A stretch of 64,000 nt of DNA from Camelus bactrianus (lineage: Eukaryota; Chordata; Mammalia; Artiodactyla; Camelidae): positions 40,210,501-40,274,500 of the forward strand of contig NC_133558.1 of assembly GCF_048773025.1 (NCBI RefSeq), written 5' to 3'. Position numbers and translations under genes: made by a program. Positions 33,901-46,885 of this stretch are shown piece after piece. Below the pieces are notes generated by a model. The model worked only from the letters and a program-made list of their open reading frames with translations, was not told the DNA's origin and searched no databases. How positions within the stretch are numbered: the first letter of the stretch is position 1; every line of letters starts with the position of its first letter.

Positions 33901-36900
33901 CGTGGAGAGGGTGTGCTCCTGGGAGCCAGCCAAGTTGCTCGTATCTACCCCGTGTGCTGTTCTGGGGGCGCCTATGCTGCCGCAGGTTCACAGGACTCAG
34001 GGCATTGGTTATGGAGAGCGGGCGGGAGGGGCAGCCGTGTGGTCCGGCCCCACCGCACCGCCCGACCCGCCGCCACGCCTCCCGTCTACCCTTGGCCCGC
34101 CATGCCCCGATCGGTTCCGCTGGGCCCGACTCGCCACATCCCGGGCAGCAGGGGCCCCAGCCCGAGGGTCCGCGCTTGCGTCGTGAGAAGGAGGTGCGCG
34201 CACGCACGCGCGGATGTCCCGTAGTGGACGCCGGATCGCCCCGCTGCGTGTGAAAGCTGGGCGCTCTTGCAGCGGCTCCCGAGGAAGAAGGCGTTCTGGG
34301 GACTGGGCTGCCGCTTATGTTCGCTTTGTCTGCCACCGCCGGGCAGGTAAGGTGGCGCTGGTGGGGGCGTGCAGGTCGGGGAGCCGGCGTGTGGGGCCTG
34401 GACTGCACGTTTAGAGAGGCTCATGGGTTGGCAGTGCGTGGGTGAGGCCCCAACCGCGCGGCCAGTCAGGGCCCTGAGGCGAGTGCGGGCGGCCGCCCTG
34501 GTTCGTGGTGCCCCCCTCCCCAACGTTAGTAGTCCCTGAACCCCGTTTCTTTGCTGCAGCTTTTACTCGGCTTTGGGGAAGCGAATGCGGGCCCGGGAGC
34601 ACTTCCGACCGGCCCTCAGGTCATGGCCTGCTCCCGCGAGGCGTTTGCGTTGCTGTCGCGGTCTGCGGTAGGAAGGGGGTTGCGCGTGCGAACTCCTGGA
34701 TTTGTTACCGATTCCTCGCGGCCTGGGGCGTCCTCTGCTACCCCATGTTCGCGGGGTGCACGACTGGCGGTCAGTCGGCTAGGCTTTGCTGTCAGGGTGC
34801 GAGGGCGCGGCGGGCGGTGGCGACGGGCGGCGGCGGACGGCGAGCTGCGGCGGCGACAGCGGGCGGCGAGCTGCGGCGGCGGCCAGCGGCGACTTCGGTC
34901 GGCGGCAGCGGGCGTCGAGCTGCCGGCGGCGGCGTTGGGCGGCGAGCTGCGGCGGCGTGGAGAAGGTGTGCTCCTGGGAGCCAGCCAACTTGCTCCTGTC
35001 TACCCCGTGTGTTCTGCGGGCGGCCTCTCCTGCCGCAGGTTCCCAGGACTCGGTGTATTGGGTATGGAGACCCGGCCGAAGGGGCAGCGGGGTGTTCCTT
35101 CCCCGCCGCAACGCCCGGCCCGCCGCTCCTCCGTCCGTCCCCGTTTGGCCCGCCAGGCCCCATTCGGTTCCGCTCGGCCCCACTCGCCACATCCCGAACA
35201 GCAGGAGCCCCAGCCTGAGGGTCCGCGCTTGCGGCGTGAGGAGGGGCACGCACGCACGCGCGGATGTCCCGTCGTGGACGCCGGATCGCCCCGCTGCGTG
35301 GGAAAGCTGGGCGCTCCTGCAGCGGCTCCCGAGGAAGAAGGCGTTCTGGGGACTGGGCTGCCGCTTATGTTCGCCTTCTCTGCCAACGCCGGGCAGGTAA
35401 GGTGGCGCTGGTGGGGGCGCGCAGGTCGGGAGCTGGCGGGTGAAGCCAGGCCTGCGCAGTTGGAGAGGGTCGCGTGTAGCGGTGCGTAGGTGAGGCCCGG
35501 GCCTCGCGACCCGTTAGGACCTTGAGGTGGGTCGGGCCACCGCGTGGTTCGTGGTGCCCACTCCCCACCACATTAGTAGTCCGGGAACGCCGCCTCTTCG
35601 TTGCCGCTTATACCTGGGGGGAAGCGGGTGCCCCCCAGGAGATGGGAGGGCACCGGACGGCCAGGGAACACCGACTGGCCCTCAGGCCATGGCCTGTTCC
35701 CGCGAGGCGGTTGCGGTGCTGTCTCGTGGATGTGGTGGTGGGATGGGGGCTGCGCGTGCGAACTCCTGGATTAGTTACCGATTCCCCCGCGGTCTGGGGC
35801 GGCCTCTGCTTCCCCATGTTCGCGGGGTGCACGTTTGGCGGTCAGTCTGCTCCTGGGAGGCGAGGTTTTGCTGTCAGGTTGCGGTGGCGGCGGTGGACGG
35901 AGGCGGGCGGCGTCGGCGTGGAGAGGGTGTGCTCCTGGGAGCCAGCCAACTTGGTCCTATCTACCCCGTGTGTTGTTCTGGGGGCGGTCTCTGCGGCCGC
36001 AGTTTCCCCGGACTCGGGGCATTGGGTATGGAGACCCGGCTGGAGGGGCAGCGGGGTGCGCTGTCCCCACAGCCCCGCCCGCCCCGCCGCCACGCAGCCC
36101 TTCCCAACTTGGCCCACCAGGCCCCGATCGGTTCCGCTCGGCCCCACTCGCCACATCCCGAGCAGCAGGAGCCCCAGCCCGAGGGTCCGCGCTTCCGGCC
36201 TGAGGAGGAGAGGCGCGCACGCACGCGCGGAAGCGCCGGCGCAGATGCCGGATCAGCCTGGAGCCTGGGGAAACTGCGTTCCTGCAGCGGCTCCCGAGGA
36301 AGAAGGCGGTCTGGGGACTGGGCCCTGGTTCGTGGTGCCCCCCTCCCTAACGTTAATAGTCCCTGAACCCTGTTTCTTCGCTGCAGCTTGTACCCGCGTT
36401 TGGGGAAGCGAATGCAGCCCCGGGAGGGAGAGGGCGCCTGACGGGCCGCGGAGCACTTCCGACCGGCCCTCAGGTCTTGGCCTGCTCCTGTGAGGCAGTG
36501 GGATGGGGGCTGCGCGTGCGATCTCCTGGATTAGTTACCGATTCCCCCGCGCCCTGGGGTGGCCTCTGCTTCCCCATGTTCGCGGGGTGCATGTTTGGCG
36601 GTCAGTCTGCTCCTGGGAGGCGAGGCTTTGCTGTCAGGGTGCTGGGGCGGTGGTGGTCTGCGTTGGCGGATGGCGGCTGTGGGCGGTGGCGGGGAGAGGG
36701 TGTGCTCCTGGGAGCTAGTCGACTTGTTCCTCTGTATCCCGTGTGCTGTTCTGGGGGCGGCCTCTGCTGCTGCAGGTTCCCAGGACACATGTCTTCATGT
36801 CAGTCTGTTCCTTGTAGGAGGATGCAGTGAGGTCAAGGGGCAGCATCAGCGGTGGGCAGGGACTTTCCCAGGACCCGGCCCTGGCCCAGGTAGCTAACTC
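30975..36900 (+). repeat. CpG-rich ~1-kb tandem array (about six units)
   Basis: The anchor TGGCCTGCTCCC lies at about 31584, 32655, 33654, 34624, 35690 and 36478 (spacings near 1071, 999, 970, 1066 and 788). A second anchor, GATCGGTTCCGCT, recurs with the same period. Units are extremely GC- and CpG-rich, with internal GGC/CGG mini-repeats of variable length. Most units carry a donor-like CAGGTAAGG (e.g. GT at 31277, 34347, 35397) and an acceptor-like TTTCTTTGCTGCAG (e.g. AG ending at 31491). A single extra unit at 42310-42866 precedes an L1 5' region. Likely L1 promoter monomers or a satellite derived from them. Very long open frames here reflect composition, not genes. Confidence 0.85.
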
Positions 36901-36904
36901 TCTT

Positions 36905-39083
36905 TTCTTTTGCTTCCTGAGTTGGTGGGTGTAACGGCTTTTGCATTATAGGTTATTTCCAGATGTTGAGCCCAGGTTTCTGTGCTATACAGAAGAACCT
37001 TTTTAAAAAATCTTTTATGTGTAGTGGCTAACATTTGTAAATCTCAGACTCCCACCCGATTTCTCTTCTCACCCTCTTTCCCTGGTAACCGTAAGATTGT
37101 TTACTAAGTCTGCAAGTCTGTTTGTGTTTCGTAGGTTGAGTTCATAGTGTCTTTTGTTTTCGATTGCACATATGAGTGATACGGTATTTTTCTTTCTCTT
37201 TCTGGCTCATTTCACTTAGAATGATGATCTCTAGGTCCATCCATGTTGCTGCAAATGGCATTTTTACCTTTTCTATGGCAGAGTAGTATTCCATTGTATA
37301 AATACACTGCAGCTTTTTTATCCAGTTGTGTGTTGCTTCATTTAAGTTGCTTCCATGTGTTGGTTATTGAGTATGTAGTGGTGCCGTGAATACTGGGGTG
37401 GAGCTATCTTTTCGGATTGGAGTTCCATCTGGATATATACCCAGAAGTGAGATTGCTGGATCACAGGGTAAGTGTATTTTTAGTTTTATGGGGAATTTCC
37501 AAACTGTTCTCCCTAATGGCTACACCAAACTACATTCCCACCAGCAGTGTAAGAGGGTTCTCTTTTCTCCACACCCTCTCCAGCATTTAGATTTATGAAC
37601 TTTTGAGTGATGGCCATTCTGACTGGTGTGAGCTGCTAGTTCACTGTAGTTTTGATTTGCGTTTCTCTGGTAATTAGTGATATTCAGCATTTTTTCATGT
37701 GCCTGTTGGCCATTTGTAGTCTTCATTGGAGAAATGCTTGTTTAGGTCTTCTGCCCGTGTTTTGATTGGGTTGTTTGTTTTTGTTACTAAGTTTTGTGAG
37801 CTGTTTATATATTCTGGAAATGAAGTCTTTGTCAGTTGAATCATTTACAAATATTTTCTCCCATTCTGTAGGTTTTCATTGAGTTTTGCTTATGGTTTCC
37901 TTTGCTGTGCAAAAGCTGATAAATTCAGTTTGGTCCCATTTGTGTGTTTATTTTTGCTGTTATTTTTATTGGTTGGGTAGACTGCCCTAGGAGAACATTG
38001 CTGAGATGTATGTCAGGTGATGTTTTGCCTATGTTTTCTTCTAAGAGTGTTTTGTCTTACGTTTAAGTTTTTAAGCCATTTTGAATTTGTGTGTGTGGTG
38101 TGAGGGAGTAGTCTAATTTCATTGATTTACATGCAGCTGTCCAGTTTTCCCTACACCATTTGCTGAAGAGACTGTCCTTACTCCATTGTATGTTCTGGCC
38201 TCCTTTGTCAAAGATTAATTGACCAAAAGTTTGTGGGTTTATATCTGGGCTCTCTGTGCTGTTCCATTGATCCATATGTCTGTTCTTGCTTCAATACCAT
38301 GCTGTTTTGACTGTAGGCCTGTAGTGTTGTGTGCAGGCTGGGAGGGTTATTCCTCCAGCTTCATTTGTTTTTCCTTAGTAATGCTTTGGTAATTCTGGTC
38401 TTTTGTGATTCCGTGTAAGTTTTAGGATAATTTGTTGTAATTCTTTGAAAAATGTCCTGGGTAAGTTGATGGGGATCACATTAAATCTGTAGATTGGTTT
38501 GTGCAGTGTGGGCATTTTAACAATATTAATTCTTCCAATGCAAGAACATGGGATGTCTTTCCATTTCTTTAAGTCCTGTGAAATTTCCTTAGTCAGTGTT
38601 TTGTAGGTCTCCACATAGGTCTTTCACTTCTTTGGTCGGATATATTCCTAAATATTTTATTTTTTTAGATGCAGTTTTAAAAGGGGTTATTACTTTCATG
38701 TAAAGATACGCCACTCATTTCTGTATGTTGATGTTGTGTCCTGCTACCTTGCTGAATTCTTTCATTAGCTCTTAACAGTTTTTGTGCGGAGCCTTTAGGG
38801 TTTTCTGTATATAGTGTCATGTCACGTAATGATACGTAATGACAGTTTTACCTCTTCTCTTCCAACTTGGATTCCTTTTCTTTCTTTTTGTTGTCTAACT
38901 GCTGTGGCCAGCAGTTTCAATACTGTATTGACTAGAGGTGGTGAGAGTGGGCATCCCTGTCTTCTTCCAGATAGTAGTGGAAAGGCTTTCAGCTTCTCAC
39001 CGTAGAGTATTATGCTGGCTGTGGGTTTCTTATAAATAGCTTTAATTATATTGATATATGTTTCCTCTGTACCCACTTTGGTA
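36905..39083 (-). mobile_element. LINE-1, 5'-truncated
   Basis: About 2.2 kb of L1 on the minus strand inside the CpG array. From its 5' side it carries reverse transcriptase remains ([18 protein letters not shown], then RQGCPLSP), then LKKWKDIPCSCIGRINIVK, then [18 protein letters not shown], then [20 protein letters not shown], then the 3' end. Frames are broken and the catalytic FADD segment is beyond or lost, so it is inactive. Moderate divergence suggests a middle-aged insertion. Confidence 0.88.
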
Positions 39084-39650
39084 AGACCATGGGCTCAGTG
39101 CAGTCATGGGGCTGGGAGGACGGTAGCAGCAGTGGCTGCGGTGGTGGGAGGAGGGCGGCTGCCCCTTGTGAGCCAGTCATTTGCTCCTGTCTCCCCTGTG
39201 GCCTGGCCTGGAGGCAGCCTCTGCTTCCCCAGGTTCACTGGACCCATGTCTTTAGGTCAGTCTGCTCCCAGGAGGCTGCCGTGATGTGGTCACGGGGCAG
39301 GACTGTGGTGTTGGGAGTGAGGCTGCCCTATGCAAGCCCTTGGATTTACTCCCATCTCCCACGTGGCCTGGCCTGAGGGTGGCCTCGGCTGCCCCAGGTT
39401 CCGCTGTAGGTTTGTCCCGAGGCCAGCCAGCTCCCAAGAGAGGGGCGTGGTGCAGTCAGGGAGCAGGGGACAGCTGGGGGAGGGGGCCTGCCTTGTAGGA
39501 GCTGGCCTCTTTGCTCCAGTCTTCCTTCTGGCCTGGCTGGGGGGTGGCCTCTGCCACCCCAGGTCGCAGGACACACGTGTCCCAGTCTGCCTGCTCCTGG
39601 GAAGCGGGCGTGTCATAGTAGACATGGGGGGCGGGGATTCTGCCCTGGAA
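39084..39650 (+). repeat. Decayed monomers related to the CpG array
   Basis: Roughly 150-190-bp degenerate repeats: TGGCCTGGCCTG, CCTCTGCTTCCCCAGGTTC, GTCAGTCTGCTCCCAGGAGG, resembling the second half of the ~1-kb units but much poorer in CpG. With 36750-36900 it flanks the L1, which therefore inserted into this repeat. Confidence 0.6.
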
Positions 39651-40329
39651 AATTTTGACAAGACAAATATTTTTGCCTTTACCACTGGCTAAAAGAAAAA
39701 AGAGGGAAAAATAGGAAATAAAGAATGAAAAAAATGGAAAGGAAAGAAAGAAAAGAAAGTTTTGTCATACAGATCTATTTGCAATATAAACTAGATATTT
39801 TATACTTATTATATTTCTAGTTTGTAGTTTATGTTATAAGCTAATAGTAGCAATTTACCAGAGGTAAGAGAATATGTAAATTTATTCTTGTACCTTCACA
39901 TTGTGGAATAATATAAAGTGGAAAAGATAAGTCAAAGGTTGCTCTGGTGATAGGAATCAAGGTTAGTATCAATTAGTAATGTTTTTTACAAACTATAAGA
40001 AGGGAAAAAACTAAGCAATAAACTGTTTTTTTAGGCATTTATGTCATTTTTTCTCTCTCATGGCTTTTGGAACTTATACAGTATTATGTATTTACCACAC
40101 GTATTTAATTTACTAAGGTCTTAAGTTGAAAAGTATTTTGATCTTTGTTCCAAGCAAGAAAGGGAATTTAGAGTCCTTCAGTTTTGATCTTCCTTTTCCT
40201 GGCTAATATATCATTATTGTTAAATATGTTATTTTACTTTTTTAATCCCAACATACTGAACATACTGTGTTTTATGTACATACATACTGTTTATTTAGAT
40301 TTACCTATAAGTTTTCATTCCTGTCTGGG
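39651..40329. other. AT-rich non-coding DNA
   Basis: No gene or confident repeat family seen; purine-rich near 39690-39760. Confidence 0.5.
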
Positions 40330-41100
40330 GTCATTGATTTTCCTGAAGCACATCTTTTAGTATGTCCTATACATGTTCAAATATAGAGATCTTCTGATGA
40401 TAAACTCTTGATTATATTTATCTATAAATACTTGCCTTTTACTCTCAATGTTGAATAATTTTATAAGATACAAAATTCTAAGTTTATCAGTATTTTCCCT
40501 CATTCCTTTGTAAACGCTGTTCCAATGTCCATTAGCCTTCATTGCTGTTGAGAAGTGTGCTTTCATCTTAGAATCTGTTCCAATTTGGTGTTCTGTATTT
40601 TGTCTGTGGTTCCTGTGAACATCCTTTCTCTTTGGAATGCTGTAGTTTCACCATGTAATGACTTGTTCTGGACTTGTCCTTACCTTCTTGGGATATTTTA
40701 TGTATTGCAGACTTTAGAAGCATGCCCTCCTTTTTAAATGAGTTTTAGAAATACCTGAACTGCTATCTCTTTAAATATTTTCTCTAATCTGTTGTCTAAA
40801 TGTAATCCTGTCTGTGATCCCAACCAGAGAAGTTTTGTAACTTTCTTCTGTCCCACAGATCCTATCTTTTAATTCTTTAATTTTCTCAGTTTTGTCTAAT
40901 CTGTGGCTTCACCCATCAATGTAACTTTCATTATAATTTTATTTTTATTTTCTGTAAGTTCGATTTTTTAATGTTTGCTTATTTCTCCTAATTACTCACT
41001 GATCTATAAGTTTGTAATTTCGTTTTGTTTTTAGACACTTTTTTTTTTTGCTTAGCCATCTTTCAGTCTACGTATTCTCACTGTAACAATTTCACCAGCT
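40330..41100 (-). mobile_element. Old L1M ORF2 remnant
   Basis: Antisense L1M-type sequence with recognisable blocks such as TGAGAAGTGTGCTTTCATCTT and TCCCTCATTCCTTTGTAAACG. Strongly decayed. Confidence 0.55.
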
Positions 41101-42309
41101 AGAAACCGTGGGAGCTTAAATGTATTTTTTATTTCTTTTATTTTGACATAGATTGTCTTTCCTTTCCCATATGTTTGTTGATAATGTATATGAGGTCAAG
41201 ATCAATTTCACCCTATGGCAACCTGAAGTGTCTACATTAGTGACTGTTTTCTGCAAAAGTAGCTTGCTTCTTTTCTACTGGGAAGAGGCAGAACGTAGCT
41301 CATTTCAGGGCAACCACCACCTCTAAGGGGCTTCATTTCTGAGTCAGTCTACAGATCAGGTATTCTTCTTAGTTATTTGATAACACAACACACAAACACA
41401 CACTGTCGTGGCGGGTTCCTAGGTGGCCAGGCCAGCTCTGCTGCGTGCTTGGCTCTCCAGCCGTGGGCTTCTAACATGGACACTTTTAACTCTCCCGTCC
41501 CTCTTCCCTCTGCCCCAGGGCTAATGAAGACGGTCCCTGCACCCACCTGGGCTGAGCCCAGGCCATGCACACAGCCCACCGCCTGCAGTCTATCACTCAA
41601 GTAGGCCCCCTGGCCGCTGCAAGTCTGCGTGCCCAGTACCTCTGCCCTAGGGATCCAGATCACAATCCGGGCCATCAACCACACAAGCCCACAGGCCAGT
41701 GGCGGGCAGCCCGGGTCCACCCTGACCTGCTGGCTGAGACGAGTCACAGGGCGCCGGGGTCAGGGCGCCCGGGTGGGAATTGGAACCGCCTCCAGCCCAG
41801 CCTGCAGAGCCCTGTGGCCTCGGACACTAGCTGTGCAGCCACACACTAGGCCTGCTCCCGCGTAGGCTGGTGGCAGTCACTATGGTGACCCTAACCCAGA
41901 CTTCCCTGCCCCATCCACGGGGTGAGTTGTGAGGGGGTCAGCACTTGGATCGAGGGAGGAATCCCGCGGTGGGGGGGGGCAGGCTGAGGGGTATGGGGCC
42001 AGTCAGAGTGGAATTGGCTTAGCTGAGGGGTGAGGGGAACCATCTCTGGATGTTGCGGGTCCTGCAGTGAGGCATGAGGCGTGAGCTTGGGGTGTGGGGG
42101 CCATAGCGAGGTGGTGTGGGGGCGGAGACTTCCGTGTGAGGAGGAGCCTCCTCTTGGGGGTCACGTCGGAGACTGGGCCTGACCGGCGGTGTTGGGGGGC
42201 AGTAACGGGGAGGGGGAGGCGAGTAGGGGGAGTGGGGCTGGGGTTTGTGGCCTGGCCCGGGGCCGGTGGTGGTTCCGGTTGAGTGCAGTGACCTGGTCTG
42301 CGGCGGACT
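41101..42309. other. Non-coding DNA, GC-rich from 41.4 kb
   Basis: No exon recognised. A 43-bp stretch at about 41486-41528 is nearly the same as 30941-30983. A G-rich block lies near 41970-42250 immediately before the L1 5' unit. Confidence 0.45.
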
Positions 42310-44960
42310 CGGGCATTGGGTATGGAGACCGGGCCGGAGGGGCAGCGGGGTGGGCCGTCCCCGCCCCCCCCCCGCCCCCCCCCGCTTGGCCCGCCAGGCC
42401 CCGATCGGTTCCGCTCGTCCCTACTCGCCACATCCCGAGCAGCAGGAGCCCCAGCCCGAGGGCCCGCGCTTGCGGCGGGAGGAGGAGGGGCGCGCACGCA
42501 CGCGCGGATGCGCCGGCGCGGACGCCGGATCGGCCCAGTGCGTGGGAAAGCTGGGCGCTCCTGCAGCGGCTCCCGAGGAGGAAGGCGGTCTGGGGACTGG
42601 GCTGCCGCTTGCTGTCGTCTCCGCTGCTGCCGCCGGGCAGGTAAGGGGGCGCTGGTGGGGGCGTGCAAGTCCGGGAGCCAGCGGGTAGGGCCTGGGCTGC
42701 GTGGTTGGAGAGGCTGACGGGTTGGGGGTGCGTGGGTGAGGCCCCAACCGCGTGGCCAGTCAGGACCCTGAGGCGAGTTCGTGTGGCCGCCGAGGTTCGT
42801 GGTGCCCCCCTCCCCAACGTTAGTAGTCCCTGAACCCCGTTTCTTCGCTTCGTTTCTTGGTTATAGAGAAGGACACGGAGACGGTGGAGTAGAAGGACAC
42901 AGAGCACATTCACATTACATCTACATGTGGAGCATATCTCACTGGAGAAAAATGGAGACTGGCAGAGAGACTCCTGCACAGCCAAGGCGCTGAAGATAGG
43001 TCCACGAGGAGTCACGAAGGGATGGAAGAGAGGTTCTCGATTTGGAACGCAGCCTCGAGGAGGGGACCCGGGACAGGGAGACACGTCATGGCCCGGAGGT
43101 CTTCCCTGGGGCGTGGGCAGCTTGAGAGCGTTAGTAATAAGAATGCTAACCAAGTTAGGGAAAAGAAGAGATGAAAACAGTTTGAAGCTTTACAGGGACC
43201 TGGAAAATATAAAAAGAGAACCCCTCACCAGAGGGCTACAGTAGCTAAAACTTAAAACACTGGAAGGGGCGAACAGGAGACTAGGTGACACCGGAGACCC
43301 CACGTGACCTGGAAGACAGAACCATGGGAATTACCCAGTCAGAACTACAAAAGGAAAAACAACTTTTTTTTTTTTAAAATTGAGAGCAGTTTAAGGAATC
43401 TATGGAACTACATCAACTGTCCTAACATTGGCATGTTCGGGCTCCCAGAAGCAGAAGAGAGAGAGAAAAATGTTGAAATCGTACTTAATGAAATTATGGC
43501 AAAAACTCAACAATCATGAAGAAAGAGAGACATTTCCAGGCGTAGGAATCACACAGTCCCTAGCAAACTGAACCCAGAGAGACCCACACCAAGACACGTC
43601 ACAATTAAATTGGCAAAAGTTAAGGATAAAGAGAGAATTCTGAAGACAGAAAGAGAACAACAGAGTCACGTACAAGGAACTGCCACAAAGGTAGCAGTTG
43701 ATTTTTCTGCAGAAACTCTGCAGACCAGATGGGAGAGGCATGATCTATACAAATGCTAAATGGAAAAAACCTACAACCTAGGGGATGTCACCCTGGAAGA
43801 TTGTCGTTTAGACCTAAAGGAGAGACAAGAACTTCTCAGGCAAGGAAACCCTGGAGCAGTTCATCAACCCTCAGAGACATGTCAAAGGTCTTCCTGGAGG
43901 GGAACACACAGGCTATTGCAAGACGCAAGAATTTACAGCAAAGGCAAATCCCACTAAGAGGCAAATTAAAGCCTGAGGGTCATCAACTAAATAAGCAAAA
44001 GATTAAAAGATAAAATACATAAAATTAACTGTGACTGCAGTAAACAGCAGTTCACAGGAAGAAGTAAAATATAACATCAAAAAAAAAAACGGGGGTGGGT
44101 CACAGAGGAAACAAACAAAAAAAATCAGACACGTGAAAAGCTGCTCACATTCCTAATCATTAGGGAAATGTAAATCAAAACCAAAATGAGACGTCACCAC
44201 GAAGACTACAAATAAGAAATATTGGTGAAGAGATGGGGTAAACGGAACCCTTGTCGCTGTTAGCAGGAGTGCAAATTGGTGCAGCCTCTGGGGAAAACAG
44301 TAAGGAAAATCCTCAGAAAAACTAAAGATAGAGCTATCACACGGTCCAGCAATTGCACTCCCGCGTATACATCCGAAGGAAACAAAAACAAGAATTTGAA
44401 AAGATACATGCACCCCAAGGTACATAACAACTGTATGAACAAGAGTCAGCATACGGAAGCAACACGAGTGTCTGTCGGCAGGAAAATGGATAAAGGTGGT
44501 ACGATGTATAAACACGACGGAATAATGCTCAGCCGTGCAGAAGAATGATTTCTGCCGTTTGTGACATTGGTGGTTCTCTACAGTATGAGGCTTAGTGAAG
44601 TAAGTCAGACAAAGGCAAATGCTCTAGGATATCACTTGTATGTGGAATCTAAAAATGAATAGAAGTGAATAAATGTAACAACAGGAAAACAGACACACCG
44701 ATAGACAGATCAAATTAGTGGTTACCCGTGTGGAGAGGAGAGGGGGAAGGGGCTACGTAAGGACAGGGAATTAAGAAATACCAACTACTATGTATAAAAT
44801 ACATAGGCTACTAGGACTATTGCACAGCACAGGGAGTATAGTCAGTGCTTCTAATAACTTCAACTGGAATGTAGTCTCTAAAAGTATTGAATCACCATTT
44901 TGTATGTTGTCCACCTGAAACTAATATAACATTGTCAATGAAGTGTATTTAACTTAAATG
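42310..44960 (+). mobile_element. Internally deleted LINE-1 with promoter unit
   Basis: In order: a CpG-rich unit like those at 31-37 kb (42310-42866); an L1 5' leader with GTGGAGTAGAAGGACAC; ORF1-like remains (43400-43990) including a block matching the usual TCAAAGGAGAGATAA-type ORF1 end; then an L1 3' region (44130-44960) ending near ACCTGAAACTAATATAAC. ORF2 endonuclease and reverse transcriptase are missing, so it resembles HAL1-style half-L1 elements or an internally deleted copy. Broken and inactive. Confidence 0.75.
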
Positions 44961-45344
44961 TATGTATATACACAAATTCATATCAAAATAAGAAACCATC
45001 TTCACATTCCACCCACCACACTGGGGATCAATCATGCTTCTCTGTGGGGCGTGACTCCGAGACATTGGGCCAAGAAGAGGACTCAGGTTACGAAAATGGA
45101 CGTGGCTCCTGCCCCGAGACACACGAGGTCTTGGGACGCTGGTCCAGACTGCGTTCTTTCTCTGAAACTACCTTACGTTACAGAAGGCTCATTTGCTGTC
45201 CATGAGGCCTTTTCCACATCAGACAATGACTGAGCCCTGTGTGAACCCAAGGCCTTCCAGGCCGCTGTCCGTGGTCCTGACTCAGACTAGCCGGCTGTTT
45301 CAGCTACTGTCCATGGTTCTGCTTCTGCTGCTCTGCACGGGGTA
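44961..45344. other. Non-coding DNA between LINEs
   Basis: No gene or clear repeat seen. Confidence 0.4.
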
Positions 45345-45944
45345 ATGATATTTTTAGATTAAACAGACTTTGCCCTTTTAGGGTAGTTTTAGGCTAACAG
45401 ATATGTTGAGCAGAAAGTCCACAGGGTCCCACAAATTCCAGTGCCCCACACATACGCCCAGTTTCACCTATTATGAATATCTTGCTCCAGTGTGCTACAT
45501 TTGTCAGAAATGATGACCCAGGTTAATACCTTATGATTAACTGAAGTCCATAGGCAACACCATGGCTCACTATTATCTGCACAATTCTATGAGTTTTGAC
45601 AAATGCATGATGCCATTTGCATCCAGAGGCCCCGAGGCTGCTGTCCATGGAACTGCCTTGATCAGGTACACTGTTCAGGCTGCTGCCCATCGGTCCACCA
45701 TTTCAGTAACACAAAGTACAACTTCACTGCCTTGAAGACCCTCTGTACCTCACCTCCTCATTTCCCACCCCTCCCACACAAACTCCTGGCAGCCACTCAT
45801 CTCATTGTCTCCATAGATGAGCTCCTTCAAATACCGTGTAGTAGGAATCTCACAGAGAGTATAACCTCCTCTGGTTGGCTCCTTTCACTAAGCGATGCGC
45901 ATTTTCATTTCCCCATGTCCTTTTGTGGCTCAATGGCTCATTTC

Positions 45945-46090
45945 TTCTTCTTTTTTAATGGTCATTTCTTACTTTGGGGGACTATGGGAGGGTAATTCAT
46001 TTTTCTGAATGGAGATACTGGGGATTGAACCAAGGACCTCATGCATGCTAAGCACACGCTCTATCATTGATCAATACTCTCCCCCCATTT
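45945..46090 (-). mobile_element. Vic-type (tRNA-Ala-derived) camelid SINE
   Basis: On the minus strand the head at 46012-46088 follows tRNA-Ala: A box GTGCTTAGCATGC, then GAGGTCCTTGGTTCAATCC (B box). The A-rich tail is the complement of the T-rich run near 45945-45961. This SINE family is specific to camelids in my memory, and supports the organism call. Confidence 0.82.
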
Positions 46091-46430
46091 CTTCTGCTAT
46101 TAACATCTTTTTTAAACAGCTTTATTGAGATGCAATTGATACACAAAATAAATGCATATATTTAAGGTACATCTGAGTTTGCACATATGCAGACACCTGT
46201 GAAACCATCATTAATGTCAAGGTAGTAAATATATCCATTCCTCTAAAAGTTTCCTTGTGCTTTGGGTTTATTGGGATGGGGGGAGGAGCACATGTCTGTG
46301 AAGAACATTTATCACGAAATCTACTCTCTTAACGAATATCTGGGTGCATAATGCAGTGTTGTAAACTGTAGGCACAACGTTACACACAGAGCCTCGGAAT
46401 AGAACTCATTTTGCATAACTGAAAATTTAT
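46091..46430 (-). mobile_element. L1M 3' end fragment
   Basis: Antisense fragment starting with CAGCTTTATTGAGATGCAAT, a typical L1M tail, followed by ACCATCATTAATGTCAAGG. Confidence 0.6.
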
Positions 46431-46885
46431 ACCTATTGAATCACAGCAGAATCAAAGAATATCGCCACAAAAAATCAATGAAGCACAAAAGAAAGAAGCA
46501 AGAAGGAATAGAGGAACAATTTAACTACAAGACAGACAGAGAACTATTAAAAACAACAGTGATAATAGGCCTTTCCCTGCCACAATTCCCTTAAATGTAA
46601 ATGGATTAAATTATCAGAGCAAAAGATATAGAGTGGCTGAGTGGATGACAAGCAAGGTCCAAATCTGTGCCATCACAAGGGACTCACTTTAGGTTTAAGG
46701 ACACATGTAAGCTGGTCATGAAGGGATGGAAAAAGGTACTCCATGAAAAAGGCAAACGAAAGGAAGCAAGGATGGGTACACTTGGACAAAATAGACTTGA
46801 AGGTAAAAACAGTCATAAGAGACCCAGAAGGACGCTATACAATGATGAAAAAATCAATTCTTCACAAACGGCTTCGTCCTTTTTA
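46431..46885 (+). mobile_element. LINE-1 ORF2 endonuclease fragment
   Basis: Sense fragment whose translation recalls LNVNGLNYQSKRYRVAEW, then the HFRFKDTCKLVMKGWKK stretch of the L1 endonuclease. Frames are broken. Confidence 0.65.

Noticed and set aside
30975-42866. Long terminal repeats of a retrovirus-like element around the 31-42 kb region
   Set aside because: No polymerase, capsid or envelope remains, no TG...CA ends or primer-binding site seen; the unit at 42.3 kb leads into an L1 leader instead.
46012-46088. Functional tRNA-Ala gene
   Set aside because: Stem pairings are degraded and it is followed by a SINE body and A-rich tail; it is the head of a Vic SINE.
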